Shown: positions 42,243 to 52,979, counted from the first letter of the stretch. The stretch is DNA of 64,000 nt from Xiheibacterium sp038325765 (GCA_038325765.1 JBBQJI010000005.1:62001-126000); one strand, 5' to 3'. Made by a program: numbers and translations. Notes: generated by a model not told the origin, from the sequence alone.

Positions 42243-43733
42243 TCAGCTCTGCGGCCGCAGGTGGATCTGTCCCCTGCCGTCGCGTGGGATCGACGGGAGC
42301 TCGGTCGCGCCGGGGAGCTTCGACACCCCGCGCGGTGGCTTGGTGGCCACCAAGGTGCGGATCGGGGAGGGCTCGGGCGTCGCTTCGACGCGAGAGGTCG
42401 GCCGCGAGATTGCGCGACGCACCGCGGGCTTGCGCGGGATGTCGGTCGCCGAAGCACGGGCCGGCTCGCGCGGGGCGACCGCAGGCGGCGACACCACGGC
42501 AGCGAGCGCGGCGGAGGACGGCGCGAGCGGAGCGGCGGGCGCGACGATCTCCGGAACGATCGTCGCCGGCACGATCGGGACGATCGGCTGCGGTACCATC
42601 GGAGCGACCGCCACCGGAGCGACCGCCACCGGAGCGACCGCCGCCGGAGCGACCGCCACCGGAGCGACCGCCACCTTTTCGATCGTCGCGACCACGGGCG
42701 TCTCGACGACCGCGGGCTGCGCCACGACGAACCATGCCGCCGCGGCGATCGCACCGGCGACGAGCGCACCGAGCACCCGTCCGTGCGGCCTCGAGCCCCG
42801 CAGCATCGAGGCCGTGGGACGGGCAGGCGTCGCGATCGCGCCGAGCTCGAGCACGTCGGCGCGGGTGGGCTGCGACGCGACGCCAAGGGCGGCGCGATGC
42901 AACGCGGCGGCAACGTCCGCAGCGTGCGCGGGCCGAGCCGCGGGGCGCTTGCTGAGCAGACCCATGATCACGCGCGCCACCTGGGGCGGCACCCAGCCCG
43001 GCAGCGGCGCCGGTTGGGTGTGCACCTGATGGTAGAGCACCTGGACCAGCGTGCCCTCGAACGGCGGCACGCCGCAGAGCATCTCGTAGAGCACCGCACC
43101 CACCGCGTAGAGATCGACGCGGTGATCGATGCGACCGCCGACGGCCTGCTCGGGCGCCATGTACCACGGCGTGCCGAACACCCGGCCGGCTTCGGTCAGA
43201 CGGCGCTCGCGACACACGGCGCCGATCGGTTTTACCAACCCGAAGTCGAGCAACAGCAGCTGCTCGCCGCCGCGGCCGTCGTCGACCAACCGCAAGTTCT
43301 CCGGCTTGACGTCGCGGTGCACGAGGCCGCACGCGTGAACGTGCCCCAGCGCCGCGAGCAGCTGCTCCGCGAGGGCCACGGCGCGGCGCAGACCGAGGCC
43401 ACCGCCGATGACCGTGCGCAGATCAGAGCCACCCAGCAGCGGCATCACCATGTAGCGACCGAGCGATGGATCCTCGCCGTCGTCGAGCACCGGCAGCACG
43501 TGCGGATGGGCGAGCTGGCGACCGACGGCGATCTCTCGCTCGAAGCGCGCGCGCAGCTGGACGTCGGCGGCGACGTGGGGGAGCAGCACCTTGATCGCCA
43601 CTGGCGCACAGGTCTGCAGATCTTCAGCGCGCCACACCGTGCCCATCGCGCCCTCCCCGATCGCCACCGCCACGCGATAGCGCCCTGCAAGTAGCGCCCC
43701 GGCGGCGGGATCGGACGTCGTCGCGGCGGGCAT
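42243..43733 (-). CDS. Membrane-anchored Ser/Thr protein kinase (kinase 2)
   Basis: 496 aa from ATG 43733; the longer ORF to 43826 is rejected because it would overlap the divergent lipoprotein start. Gly-loop GEGAMGTV (26-33), Lys48, catalytic loop HRDVKPEN (near 146-153), DFG (DFGLVK), APEQ in the activation loop region (near 190). This kinase has the standard Lys in the catalytic loop, unlike kinases 1 and 3. A single membrane helix is at about 318-336. The tail is dominated by VAPVA units from a 15-bp DNA repeat and ends RGQIHLRPQS. No TPR partner is adjacent; it is flanked by lipoprotein genes. Confidence 0.9.
   Translation of the reverse strand: MPAATTSDPAAGALLAGRYRVAVAIGEGAMGTVWRAEDLQTCAPVAIKVLLPHVAADVQLRARFEREIAVGRQLAHPHVLPVLDDGEDPSLGRYMVMPLLGGSDLRTVIGGGLGLRRAVALAEQLLAALGHVHACGLVHRDVKPENLRLVDDGRGGEQLLLLDFGLVKPIGAVCRERRLTEAGRVFGTPWYMAPEQAVGGRIDHRVDLYAVGAVLYEMLCGVPPFEGTLVQVLYHQVHTQPAPLPGWVPPQVARVIMGLLSKRPAARPAHAADVAAALHRAALGVASQPTRADVLELGAIATPARPTASMLRGSRPHGRVLGALVAGAIAAAAWFVVAQPAVVETPVVATIEKVAVAPVAVAPAAVAPVAVAPVAVAPMVPQPIVPIVPATIVPEIVAPAAPLAPSSAALAAVVSPPAVAPREPARASATDIPRKPAVRRAISRPTSRVEATPEPSPIRTLVATKPPRGVSKLPGATELPSIPRDGRGQIHLRPQS
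42601..42675. repeat. 15-bp minisatellite in the kinase 2 tail
   Basis: Five exact or near-exact units of ggagcgaccgccacc (42601-42675). On the coding strand they specify the VAPVA pentads after the membrane helix. Confidence 0.9.
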
Positions 43734-43824
43734 GGAAGAGTCGACGGAGCCGCCGCGGCGCGTATTCGCGAGCGTGGCCGACGCCTGGGTCCGTCCATCG
43801 ACCGACGCCGTGGATCGTGGTCCC

Positions 43825-44946
43825 ATGCGATCTGTGGCCTACCTCCGCGTGATCGTCGTCCTCGCCCTTGGCGCCTGCGGCACCGATGCAGCGGGCGATC
43901 CCGACACGGAGGGCGGGAGCACCGCGACTCCAGCGAGCACATCGCAGACCGACCAAAGCGGCGGCGATTTCAGCACCGCGGGGCCCAGCACCGCGGCGTC
44001 GAGCACCTCCGACTCCACCGACGGCACAGATACCGAGCCCGGCGGATCGACCAGCACCGGCGACCCACCGCTGCCCGCCGACGCGATCGCCGTCGTGGTC
44101 GGCTACGGCACCCGGCGCGTGCGCTCCGCGGATGGCCTGACCTGGACCGACTTCGCCGAGGTGGATCCGAGAGGCGGCGACGACGACAACCTGCTGCGCG
44201 GCGTCGGCTACGGCGACGGCGTGTTCGTGGCGGCAGGTGGCAGCGGCGCGGCTTTGATCATGCGTTCGACCGACGGCATCGCCTGGGAGAGCGTGCCCAA
44301 CACCCTGGGCAACTTCGTGTCCGACGTCGCCCACGCCGATGGCACATTCGTCGCGGCGGGCGGCAACGGTTTGCGCGCACGGTCCGTCGACGGCGGCGCT
44401 ACGTGGGACTCGTCGACCGGATACTACGCGGGACACTTCCGCGCGGTCGCGGCAGGTAACGGTGTGTTCGTGGCCGTGGGCCACACCTACGGCGACAGCA
44501 ACGACGGTCTGTGGAGCACCTCGATCGATGGGGTGACGTGGACGACCGAGCAGACCGGCGGCGCGCCGATGGGCGATGGAGCGCTCGCCTTCGGCGACGG
44601 TGTGTTCGTGGTCCGCGACGGCGCAGGGGCGGTGCGCACCTCCGAGGATGGCCAGGCGTGGGGCGAGCCGGTGATGCAGCTCGGCGGACCGGGGCGGATG
44701 ATCCACGTCGACGGTGCGTTCTCGAGCGCCGGCGACGACGGCCTGTGGCGCTCGACCGATGGTTCGACGTGGGTCGCGGCGGAGGGTGACGGGCGCGGCG
44801 TCGATGGCTGGCTGCACGGGCGCTACCTCAGCGTCTCGTGGCCGGCGGCGATCGACACCTCCGAGGACCTCGCGCAGTGGCAGCGCACCTTCGATGTCGG
44901 GGGCCCCGGCTTCACCGACGTCGCGGTCGGATCCCCGACCCGGTAG
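43825..44946 (+). CDS. Asp-box propeller lipoprotein
   Basis: 373 aa. Lipoprotein signal with lipobox (IVVLALGAC). After a Ser/Thr/Gly linker there are repeats of about 45 residues with the BNR/Asp-box pattern S-x-D-G-x-x-W (SADGLTWT, STDGIAWES, SVDGGATWD, SIDGVTWT, SEDGQAWG, STDGSTWV), each followed by a beta segment and GVFVAAGG. These are sialidase/photosynthesis-factor-like propeller blades. No catalytic Arg triad of sialidases is obvious, so binding seems likelier than hydrolysis. It is divergent from kinase 2, with starts 91 bp apart, and a 17-bp repeat overlaps its stop. Confidence 0.8.
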   Translation: MRSVAYLRVIVVLALGACGTDAAGDPDTEGGSTATPASTSQTDQSGGDFSTAGPSTAASSTSDSTDGTDTEPGGSTSTGDPPLPADAIAVVVGYGTRRVRSADGLTWTDFAEVDPRGGDDDNLLRGVGYGDGVFVAAGGSGAALIMRSTDGIAWESVPNTLGNFVSDVAHADGTFVAAGGNGLRARSVDGGATWDSSTGYYAGHFRAVAAGNGVFVAVGHTYGDSNDGLWSTSIDGVTWTTEQTGGAPMGDGALAFGDGVFVVRDGAGAVRTSEDGQAWGEPVMQLGGPGRMIHVDGAFSSAGDDGLWRSTDGSTWVAAEGDGRGVDGWLHGRYLSVSWPAAIDTSEDLAQWQRTFDVGGPGFTDVAVGSPTR

Positions 44947-44977
44947 ATCGAACCGCAGCCGTAGATCGAACCGCAGC
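44943..44977. repeat. 17-bp direct repeat over the propeller lipoprotein stop
   Basis: gtagatcgaaccgcagc occurs at 44943-44959 and 44961-44977, separated by one base. The first copy contains the TAG stop of the preceding gene. Confidence 0.9.
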
Positions 44978-45079
44978 GGCGGGCGTTCCGAGAGCCGAGC
45001 GCGCGTCCCTGGCGGCGTCCTGCGGTCCCGAGGTCCGGGCCGACGACGTCGCAGGGCCCTCCCGCGCCAGGAGCCCACG

Positions 45080-46942
45080 ATGCCCCGCAGAATCCTCGGT
45101 GTCTTCCAGATCGCCGTCGTCTCCCTCGCTGCCCTGCCCGCTTGCGACGCGCCGAGCAAGGACGCGCGCGTCGGATCGCCAGAGGCGACCGCGACCGCGC
45201 AGCCGGTGTCATCGGCCACACGGGATGCCGAGGTGGCCGACGGGCCCAGCGAGGCCGAACACGACGAGCGGGCGGTCGGTCTCTCGACGCCCGTCCGCGA
45301 CGCGGAGCCCGCCGCCGACGCGCATCCGCAGGACGCGACTCCGGCAGCCGAACCGAAGAAGGCCAGCGAGAGCGCGAGCATCGCGGCACCACCCCCCGCT
45401 TTTGCGGCCCCCACGAGCGCGAAGGAGACGGGCGCGATGGGGATGGCCCCGGCGCGTAGCGTGGCCCGCAAGGCTGACTCCGGCTGGGGCCCGGCGACCG
45501 CCGGCGACGACGGCCTGGGCGGCGAAGAGTACGCCACCATCGCGGAGAACAGCTTCGTCGCAGTCGCCGACGATCCGCGCTCGACGTTCTCGATCGACGT
45601 CGACACCGCGTCGTACAGCAACATGCGGCGCTTCGTGCAGGACCAGCAGCTGCCGCCGGCCGATGCGGTGCGCATCGAAGAGATGGTCAACTACTTCGAC
45701 TACGACTACGCGGCGCCCACCGGCAGCGTGCCGTTCTCGATGACCCACGAGGTGTCGAGGTGCCCGTGGAACGACGACGCGATGCTCGTCCACGTCGGCT
45801 TGCAGGGCCAGCGACTCGACGACCGCGACATCCCTGCCCGCAACCTGGTGTTCCTCCTCGACGTGTCGGGATCGATGAACTCGGCCGACAAGCTGCCGCT
45901 GGTGAAGCGCGGCCTCGGCTTGGTCGCGGACAACCTGCGCAAGCAGGATCGGGTCTCGATCGTCGTGTATGCCGGCGCCTCGGGCCTGGTCCTCGAGCCG
46001 ACCGCCGACAAGGCGGAGATCCGCGCGGCCCTCGACCGGCTCGAGTCCGGGGGCTCGACCAACGGCGGCGCGGGCATCGAACTCGCATATCGATTGGCGG
46101 AGAAGACCTTCATCAAGGGCGGCATCAACCGGGTGATCCTGGCCACCGACGGCGACTTCAACGTCGGCTCGACGAGCCAGTCCGAGCTGGTGAAGATGAT
46201 CGAGACCAAGCGCGAGGGCGGCGTGTTCCTCAGCGTCCTCGGCTTCGGCAGCGGCAACATCAAGGACGCGACGATGGAGATGCTCGCCGACAAGGGCAAC
46301 GGCAACTACGCCTACATCGACTCGATCGCCGAGGCGCGCAAGGTGCTGGTCAAAGAAGCCGGCTCGACGCTGGTGACCATTGCCAAGGACGTCAAGATCC
46401 AAGTCGAGTTCAACCCGGCCGAGGTCGCGTCGTATCGGCTGATCGGGTACGAGAACCGCAAGCTCGCCCACGCCGACTTCAACGACGACACCAAGGATGC
46501 CGGCGAGATCGGGGCGGGGCACTCGGTCACCGCGCTGTACGAGGTCGTGCCCACAGGCAGCAAGACCCGCGCGCCCGCAGTCGATCCGCTGAAGTACCAG
46601 GCGACCGCACCGGTCAAGAGCCACGCTGTGGCCTCGGGCGAGCTGATGACCGTGAAGATCCGCTACAAGCAGCCGACCGGCGATCGCAGCGAGCTGCTCA
46701 GCTTCGCCGTCACCGCCGACGACCGCACGCTCGATCGCACCACCGACGACTTCCGCTTCGCCGCGGCCGTCGCGGAGTTCGGGCTGCTGCTCCGGCGCAG
46801 CGCCCACAAGGGCGACGCCAGCTACGACGAGGTCATCGCGATGGCCCGCAAGTCGCTGGGCTCGGACACCGGGGGCCACCGCGCCGAGTTCGTGCGCCTC
46901 GTCGAGACCGCGCAGCGCCTCGACGCCCGCCGCGGCGAGTGA
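45080..46942 (+). CDS. YfbK-like VWA-domain lipoprotein (copy 2)
   Basis: 620 aa. AGGAG lies 6 bases before ATG 45080. Signal peptide and lipobox: VVSLAALPAC. A long Ala/Pro/Glu linker of about 120 residues (absent from copy 1) precedes the same three parts: the von Willebrand N-terminal domain (STFSIDVDTASYSNMRR, EEMVNYFDYDY), a VWA domain with MIDAS DVSGSM and the later DGDFNVG, and the YfbK C-terminal domain. Large stretches are identical in sequence to copy 1 (for example NLVFLLDVSGSMN, GSTNGGAGIELAY). It is probably anchored by a lipid and exposed in the periplasm. The two copies lie 36 kb apart in the same orientation. Confidence 0.9.
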   Translation: MPRRILGVFQIAVVSLAALPACDAPSKDARVGSPEATATAQPVSSATRDAEVADGPSEAEHDERAVGLSTPVRDAEPAADAHPQDATPAAEPKKASESASIAAPPPAFAAPTSAKETGAMGMAPARSVARKADSGWGPATAGDDGLGGEEYATIAENSFVAVADDPRSTFSIDVDTASYSNMRRFVQDQQLPPADAVRIEEMVNYFDYDYAAPTGSVPFSMTHEVSRCPWNDDAMLVHVGLQGQRLDDRDIPARNLVFLLDVSGSMNSADKLPLVKRGLGLVADNLRKQDRVSIVVYAGASGLVLEPTADKAEIRAALDRLESGGSTNGGAGIELAYRLAEKTFIKGGINRVILATDGDFNVGSTSQSELVKMIETKREGGVFLSVLGFGSGNIKDATMEMLADKGNGNYAYIDSIAEARKVLVKEAGSTLVTIAKDVKIQVEFNPAEVASYRLIGYENRKLAHADFNDDTKDAGEIGAGHSVTALYEVVPTGSKTRAPAVDPLKYQATAPVKSHAVASGELMTVKIRYKQPTGDRSELLSFAVTADDRTLDRTTDDFRFAAAVAEFGLLLRRSAHKGDASYDEVIAMARKSLGSDTGGHRAEFVRLVETAQRLDARRGE

Positions 46943-46960
46943 GGTCGGTCGACGGCCGGT

Positions 46961-48217
<1,257 letters not shown>

Positions 48218-48305
48218 CGGCCCGTCGAGTCGCACGGATGGCCCCGGGGCGCAAGCCGCGGGCGGCGCGACATGCGTCGCAGGCGCGCGTCGCGACCATC
48301 GCTCG

Positions 48306-49424
48306 CTAGTCGTAGAAGCAATAGTTCGGGCAGAGGTTCACGTCCGCGAACGCGTCCACGCAGTTGGCGGAGCCGTTGGGCGTACAACGGTTGGCGAACG
48401 GCGTGACGGTGCGACAGATCTGTCCGAGGGGGCAGTCGATGTTGGCGCCGTCACAGGTGCACCGTCCGCTGGTCGCGACCGGGGCCGAATCGCACGCATT
48501 GGTCACCGACACCGACTCGCAGATGTCGTCGGCGTCGCAGGTGACGCCGCAGCCGCCACAGTGATCCGCGTCGCTCGAGATGTCCACGCAGGCGCCGCCG
48601 CAACAGCGATCGGCCTCGTCGACGCCGCATGGATCGCCGTCGGCGAGGGTCTCGATCGCGCAACGGCCAAAGCCGCAGACGGCGATCTCGCACGGATTGT
48701 CGGTGTCGCACGGCGTGCCGCCGCTGCACTGCCCTCGAGCGTCGCAGCGCTCGTCGGTTGTGCAGCCATCACCATCGTCGCACGGGCTGTCCACGGCCCG
48801 CGGCTCGTACGTGCACGAGCCATCGGACTGGCACACGCCGCGCGCCGAGTCGCACGGCCCGGGCGGGTTGTCGCAGGTCGTGCCGTCGGTGACCAGGCAC
48901 GCGCCCGCGCCGTCGCATGCCGCAGCGACCACGCACGGATCGGCGAGGGAGCAGGCGTCGCCCGCCGGCAGCGGCACGAAGGTGCAGCCGTCCTCACTGC
49001 AGACGCCGATGGGCTCGTAGCAATCGGACGGCGGCGTGTCGCATGGACCGCACCCGTCGGTGTTCGACGCGCTGATCGAGGCATCGACCGTGCTCTCGGT
49101 CGTCGTCGACGACGACGTTCCCGACTCGGTCGCGACGAACGCGCTGCTCTCGTTGCCCTCGCTGCCGCCGGGCGGCACGCACTCGTAGCGCAGCGAGCCC
49201 CGGGCCGCGGGCCCATAGCGCAGCTCGGAAGGGCAGCGGCCGTCGGGGTAGGCGCAGTACCCCGACACGTGGCAGATGCCCTGTACGCCGTCGACGACGC
49301 ACTCGAGCGCGGTGGCGCATGGATACTCCCGCTCGGTCAGGCAACCGAAGTGGAACAGGAGCGGCGCGGCGATCGATGCGGCGGCGAGCCACCACGATCG
49401 TCGATCGACGACACGGGAGTTCAC
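48306..49424 (-). CDS. Cysteine-rich EGF-like lipoprotein (copy A, kinase operon)
   Basis: 372 aa from GTG 49424; longer ORF to 49514 has no signal before this point. A hydrophobic segment ends in a lipobox (AAPLLFHFGC). Then a Cys-rich core (EYPCATALECVVDGVQGICHVSGYCAYPDGRC), a Ser/Thr linker, and a run of short Cys modules (CGPCDTPPSDC, ACDGAGAC, GPCDSARGVC, GCTTDERCDARGQC, CCGGACVDI). They resemble laminin-EGF/TIL-type disulfide modules. The last 60 residues are another Cys cluster ending in LCPNYCFYD. It is the last gene of the leftward kinase cluster and is a paralog of the next gene. Confidence 0.75.
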   Translation of the reverse strand: MNSRVVDRRSWWLAAASIAAPLLFHFGCLTEREYPCATALECVVDGVQGICHVSGYCAYPDGRCPSELRYGPAARGSLRYECVPPGGSEGNESSAFVATESGTSSSTTTESTVDASISASNTDGCGPCDTPPSDCYEPIGVCSEDGCTFVPLPAGDACSLADPCVVAAACDGAGACLVTDGTTCDNPPGPCDSARGVCQSDGSCTYEPRAVDSPCDDGDGCTTDERCDARGQCSGGTPCDTDNPCEIAVCGFGRCAIETLADGDPCGVDEADRCCGGACVDISSDADHCGGCGVTCDADDICESVSVTNACDSAPVATSGRCTCDGANIDCPLGQICRTVTPFANRCTPNGSANCVDAFADVNLCPNYCFYD

Positions 49425-49494
49425 CCGCTGGCGAGCCCAGCGTTTCGCACCGTGCGGCACCGCGTCGGTCACCGCGCGCACTCCCTCGCAGTGC

Positions 49495-50325
49495 TCAGGC
49501 GGGCGTGCACGCACCGCTGGCCCCCTCGGCTACACAGACCTGGCCGGGTCCGCACACCTGATCGCAGGCACCACAATGGTCGGGATCGGTGGTGGCATCG
49601 ACGCACGCACCGGCGCAGCACACGGTTCCGGGCCACAGCAGCCCGCAGTTGGTACCGTCCACCGCCGCGAAGTAGCTGCACTGGGCGCCACCGCAGGACC
49701 CGACGGCGCACGGATTGTCGCTCGCGCACTCGGGACCCGAGACGCAGATCCCGAACGGGTCGCACCTATCGCCATCGGTGCAGCCGTTGCCGTCCTCGCA
49801 GGGGTCGCCGGAATCGCGGCGCTTGTACACACAGGATCCCTCACTGCACACGCCGACGGTGATGTGGCAGGGCGTCGGCGGATCGTCACAGACGATCGCC
49901 TCGTCCACGACGCACGCACCGTCGCCATCGCACGACGCCGCCACGACACACGGCTCGTCGGCGCGACACGGTGCCCCGGCGGCCAACGGCGCCTGCATGC
50001 ACTGCCCGCCTTCGCACGTCACCTCGGCACTGCGACACTCGATCGGCACCGCCTCGCACGGGCCACACGACGTGTCGTCGCTACCCCCCACGGCATCGAC
50101 GCAGGACGAGGCCATGCCGCCACCGGCGGCCGGACCGAAGCGCAGGCCCGAGTCGCACGCGGGCTCCGGATACGCGCAGTGCCCCGGCGCCACGCAGGTC
50201 CCGGCGACGCCGTCGAGCATGCACACCTGGTCGTCCTCGCAATCGAACGACAGCGGCGCGAGGCAGGCGGTCGTCAGTGACAGCGCCACGATCAGCGCAC
50301 CGAGGAGGGCACCTCGCACGCTCAC
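49495..50325 (-). CDS. Cysteine-rich EGF-like lipoprotein (copy B, kinase operon)
   Basis: 276 aa from GTG 50325. Lipobox ALSLTTAC. Entry segment LSFDCEDDQVCMLDGVAGTCVAPGHCAYPEPAC is the same type as in copy A (C-x7-C-x7-C-x5-C-x4-C). Then EGF-like modules (GPCEAVPIECRSAEVTCEGGQC, ACVVDEAIVC, GNGCTDGDRCDPFGIC, GTVCCAGACVDATTDPDHCGACDQVCGPGQVC). It starts 7 bases after the TPR protein's stop, so it belongs to the kinase operon. These secreted disulfide-rich proteins might be ligands or surface partners of the kinase pathway; that is inference from position. Confidence 0.78.
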   Translation of the reverse strand: MSVRGALLGALIVALSLTTACLAPLSFDCEDDQVCMLDGVAGTCVAPGHCAYPEPACDSGLRFGPAAGGGMASSCVDAVGGSDDTSCGPCEAVPIECRSAEVTCEGGQCMQAPLAAGAPCRADEPCVVAASCDGDGACVVDEAIVCDDPPTPCHITVGVCSEGSCVYKRRDSGDPCEDGNGCTDGDRCDPFGICVSGPECASDNPCAVGSCGGAQCSYFAAVDGTNCGLLWPGTVCCAGACVDATTDPDHCGACDQVCGPGQVCVAEGASGACTPA

Positions 50326-50332
50326 CAGTTTG

Positions 50333-51091
50333 TCAGAACCTCATGCCCAGCGACAGCGCGGCGAAGCGCCGCCGCGCGCCGAGCTGCCAGGTCACCCGCG
50401 GCGTCCCGGACCCCCACACCTTGCCCAGTGATCGCCCCTGCTTCGACGCCTTCGATGCGACCACCGCCCAGCGGACGACGCCGGCCACGAGCAGCGCCCC
50501 CCCGACCGACAGCACCGCGATGCCGGCAGCGTAGGGCCTGCGGACAGCGTCCTTCTCGGCGACATAGCCCCCCTCGGTGTCGGCGCTCGTGGCGTTCCGA
50601 TCCCGAGACAGGGCGAGGCCGAGGATGCTGGCGCCGATCACCGCCGACACGCCGCCGGTCGCGACCAGCACTCCGCCGGCGGGATCGCGGTACCACAGCC
50701 GCGGCGGCGGTCCGTCGCTCGGGGCCTCGCCTGTGCCCGGTGCCTCGCCTGTGCCCGTGTCCGCCGGTGCCGCTTCGCCCGGCGCACCGGCGGGCTCACA
50801 GTACGCGCGCATGATCTTCGCCTCTTGCCGACTGGCCGGCGAGCGCTCGACCTTCATGTACTGATCCCAGATCTGCACCGCGACGTGGCACCGTCCAGCG
50901 AAACGCTCGGCCTGCGCGCGCGCGAACAGGTAGGCCGGATCGGGATCGACGGCGTACGCGTCGGCGAAGCCCCGGCTCGCGGCATCCCAACGCTCCTCTT
51001 GCCACGCCTGCTCGGCGCGCTGGACGATGTCCAGGATCTCCTCACGACTCGGGGCGATCGCGAGCAACGAGAGCAGGCAGGTGGCGATCAT
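50333..51091 (-). CDS. TPR protein with two C-terminal membrane helices, kinase partner (copy B)
   Basis: 252 aa, equal in length to copy A (31784). Short hydrophobic leader (MIATCLLSLLAIA), TPR-like repeats (AEQAWQEERWDAASRGFADAY, AYLFARAQAERFAGRCHVAVQIWDQYM), a Pro/Gly linker, then two glycine-rich hydrophobic helices sharing GGVLVATGGVSAVIGASILG and AGIAVLSVGGALLVAGVVRWAVVASK with copy A. It ends in ...GMRF. The ATG overlaps the kinase 3 stop by four bases (51088-51091), so the two are co-translated. A membrane-bound adaptor for the kinase is the most likely role. Confidence 0.8.
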   Translation of the reverse strand: MIATCLLSLLAIAPSREEILDIVQRAEQAWQEERWDAASRGFADAYAVDPDPAYLFARAQAERFAGRCHVAVQIWDQYMKVERSPASRQEAKIMRAYCEPAGAPGEAAPADTGTGEAPGTGEAPSDGPPPRLWYRDPAGGVLVATGGVSAVIGASILGLALSRDRNATSADTEGGYVAEKDAVRRPYAAGIAVLSVGGALLVAGVVRWAVVASKASKQGRSLGKVWGSGTPRVTWQLGARRRFAALSLGMRF

Positions 51092-52737
51092 CGGGCGCGA
51101 CCAGAGGGATACATCGCGCTCGGGTTGTGCTTCGGCTGCTCGGCAGGTCGCGTCCCGCCGGCTACGGACTTGGGCCTGCGCCGCCGGCGGAGCTCGGTCG
51201 AGCCGACGCGCTCGCCACCCTCGCCTCCGCTCGCCTCCGCCCCGACTTCATCGACGGCGACTTCATCGACGGCGACTTCATCGACGGTGACTTCATCGAC
51301 GGTGACTTCATCGAGCTGGGCGTCGCCTTGGCTGTCGACTCCGTCATCGAGGAGGACCCCACCATCGCCGACCGCCGCCACCGCCGGGAGCGCGACGATC
51401 CGCGGGTGGCTCGCCGGTCCGGCCGCACCCGGCGAGATCGGCACGAGCTTGGGCGGCCCCAGGGGGATCGGCGTCGGCGTGCCGTCGTCGACGGCGACCT
51501 TCGAATCGACGGGCGCAGGCGTCGCAGCCGCCGCGGCCGGCTCACCCACGCCGAGCTCGATCGCCGCCCAGGCCCCCACCGCGAGGCATGGCAGACCGAG
51601 GCCGAGCACCACCGCGGCCACGGTCGGCCGCCGCGGGGGCAGCGAGACACGGGTGGTCGGACGCGGACCCACCAATACGTCGGTGGGCGAGCCACGCGCC
51701 GGTGCGAGCGCGTCGAAGCTGCCTTGGTGCAGCCTGGTCGGCGCGACTTCCTCTTCGTCCTCGTCGAAGTTGGGCGGCGTCGCGTCGCCGAACATCTCGT
51801 GCATCGTCTCGGCGAGCGTCCGCGACGAGACGCTCAGACCAGCCGCGCGCGCGAACTGCTCGAGGTCGACCTGCAGCGCCTGGGCGGACACGTAGCGATC
51901 TTTCGGATCGAGGGCGAGCGCACGCAGCACGATCTGCTCGAGCTCCGGCGGATACGTCGGGTCGACCTCGCGCGGCCGCGCGAACACTCCCCGGACGATC
52001 CGCGACATGACGTAGTAGTCATTGGTGCCGGTGAACAGCGGCCGGCCGGTAGTCATCTCGTACAGCAAGATGCCGAGGGCGAAGACATCGGTCCGGCGAT
52101 CGATCGCGTGCCCTTCGCACTGCTCGGGCGCCATGTAATGGACCTTGCCCTTGAGCACCCCGGTGCGCGTGGCGTGGCGCATCTCGGTGGCCTTGGCGAT
52201 GCCGAAGTCGACGATCTTCACCGAGCCGTCGTGGCTCAGCATCACGTTGGAGGGCGAGATATCGCGGTGGACCAGGCCGAGGAAGCGCCCCGTGCCGTCG
52301 CGGCGCTCGTGGACGTAGTGCAGGCCCTCGGCCACGCCATGGGCGATGGACAGAGCCGCGGGCAGCGGCATCGTTCCGGGATTGCACGCCCGCAGCAGCC
52401 CCCGGACATCGCGTCCGTGCACGTACTCCATGACGAAGAAGTACTCGCCGTCGACCTCGCCGATGTCGACGACGTGCGCGACGTTCGGGTGGTCGAGCGT
52501 CGCCGCGAGGCGGGCCTCGGTGAGGAACATCTCGACGAAGTCCGAGTCCTCGGTGAGATGCGGCAGCACCAACTTCAGCACGCACGGCTTCTCGAAGCCG
52601 GCGATGCCCATGGCCTTGGCGAGGTACAGTTCGGCCATGCCGCCGCGCGCGAGCTGTCGACCCAGCACGTAGCGGCCGATATGCGCGCCCGCAGCCAATG
52701 AGCCGCGCGATCGCGATCGCTGCGCCGTCCCCTCCAC
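51088..52737 (-). CDS. Membrane-anchored Ser/Thr protein kinase (kinase 3)
   Basis: 549 aa from GTG 52737. Gly-loop LARGGMAELYLAKA (29-42) with the first Gly of the loop replaced by Ala, Lys55 in VLKLVLPHL, catalytic loop HRDISPSN (near 158-165), DFG in VDFGIAKA, APEQ (near 205). Ser replaces Lys in HRDxK, as in kinase 1. Membrane helix at about 385-405. The tail has VDEVT/VDEVA pentads from a 15-bp DNA repeat and ends in a basic segment (RRRRRPKS...GRAR). The promoter at 52744-52772 gives a leaderless start. It is followed by the TPR partner with a four-base overlap. Confidence 0.92.
   Translation of the reverse strand: MEGTAQRSRSRGSLAAGAHIGRYVLGRQLARGGMAELYLAKAMGIAGFEKPCVLKLVLPHLTEDSDFVEMFLTEARLAATLDHPNVAHVVDIGEVDGEYFFVMEYVHGRDVRGLLRACNPGTMPLPAALSIAHGVAEGLHYVHERRDGTGRFLGLVHRDISPSNVMLSHDGSVKIVDFGIAKATEMRHATRTGVLKGKVHYMAPEQCEGHAIDRRTDVFALGILLYEMTTGRPLFTGTNDYYVMSRIVRGVFARPREVDPTYPPELEQIVLRALALDPKDRYVSAQALQVDLEQFARAAGLSVSSRTLAETMHEMFGDATPPNFDEDEEEVAPTRLHQGSFDALAPARGSPTDVLVGPRPTTRVSLPPRRPTVAAVVLGLGLPCLAVGAWAAIELGVGEPAAAAATPAPVDSKVAVDDGTPTPIPLGPPKLVPISPGAAGPASHPRIVALPAVAAVGDGGVLLDDGVDSQGDAQLDEVTVDEVTVDEVAVDEVAVDEVGAEASGGEGGERVGSTELRRRRRPKSVAGGTRPAEQPKHNPSAMYPSGRAR
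51244..51314. repeat. 15-bp minisatellite in the kinase 3 tail
   Basis: Four and a half units of gacttcatcgacgg(c/t) from 51244 to 51314. They encode VDEV(T/A) pentads, three-base multiples, after the membrane helix. Confidence 0.9.
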
Positions 52738-52743
52738 GCGAGC

Positions 52744-52772
52744 ATCATACGGACGCGGCCTGCGGGTCTCAA
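52744..52772 (-). promoter_or_regulatory. Strong leaderless promoter of kinase 3
   Basis: On the minus strand TTGAGA (52772-52767) and TATGAT (52749-52744) are separated by 17 bp; each differs from consensus at one position. The -10 ends six bases before the GTG at 52737, so the mRNA would start at or next to the start codon. Confidence 0.75.
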
Positions 52773-52979
52773 CCCGTGCTCAGCGCGTTTCCGCTCGGCG
52801 CGACGACAACAGGGCGCTCAGCGAGGTGTGTGCGTGATGGCGGCTACGGGTTTTTCGGAGCGATCGTCACCGCCGTGCATCCCGCAGGCGTGCGCGGTGG
52901 TGCGCACCCGCGATCTCGCCGCGGGCCTGGGCGGACTGTCGTGCCCGTGGACCTGGCGGCGGCGCACCACCGGGAACAT

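Noticed and set aside
42601..42675. Insertion sequence or transposon end
   Set aside because: The repeated DNA is a coding minisatellite inside the kinase 2 gene, with no terminal inverted repeats or transposase.
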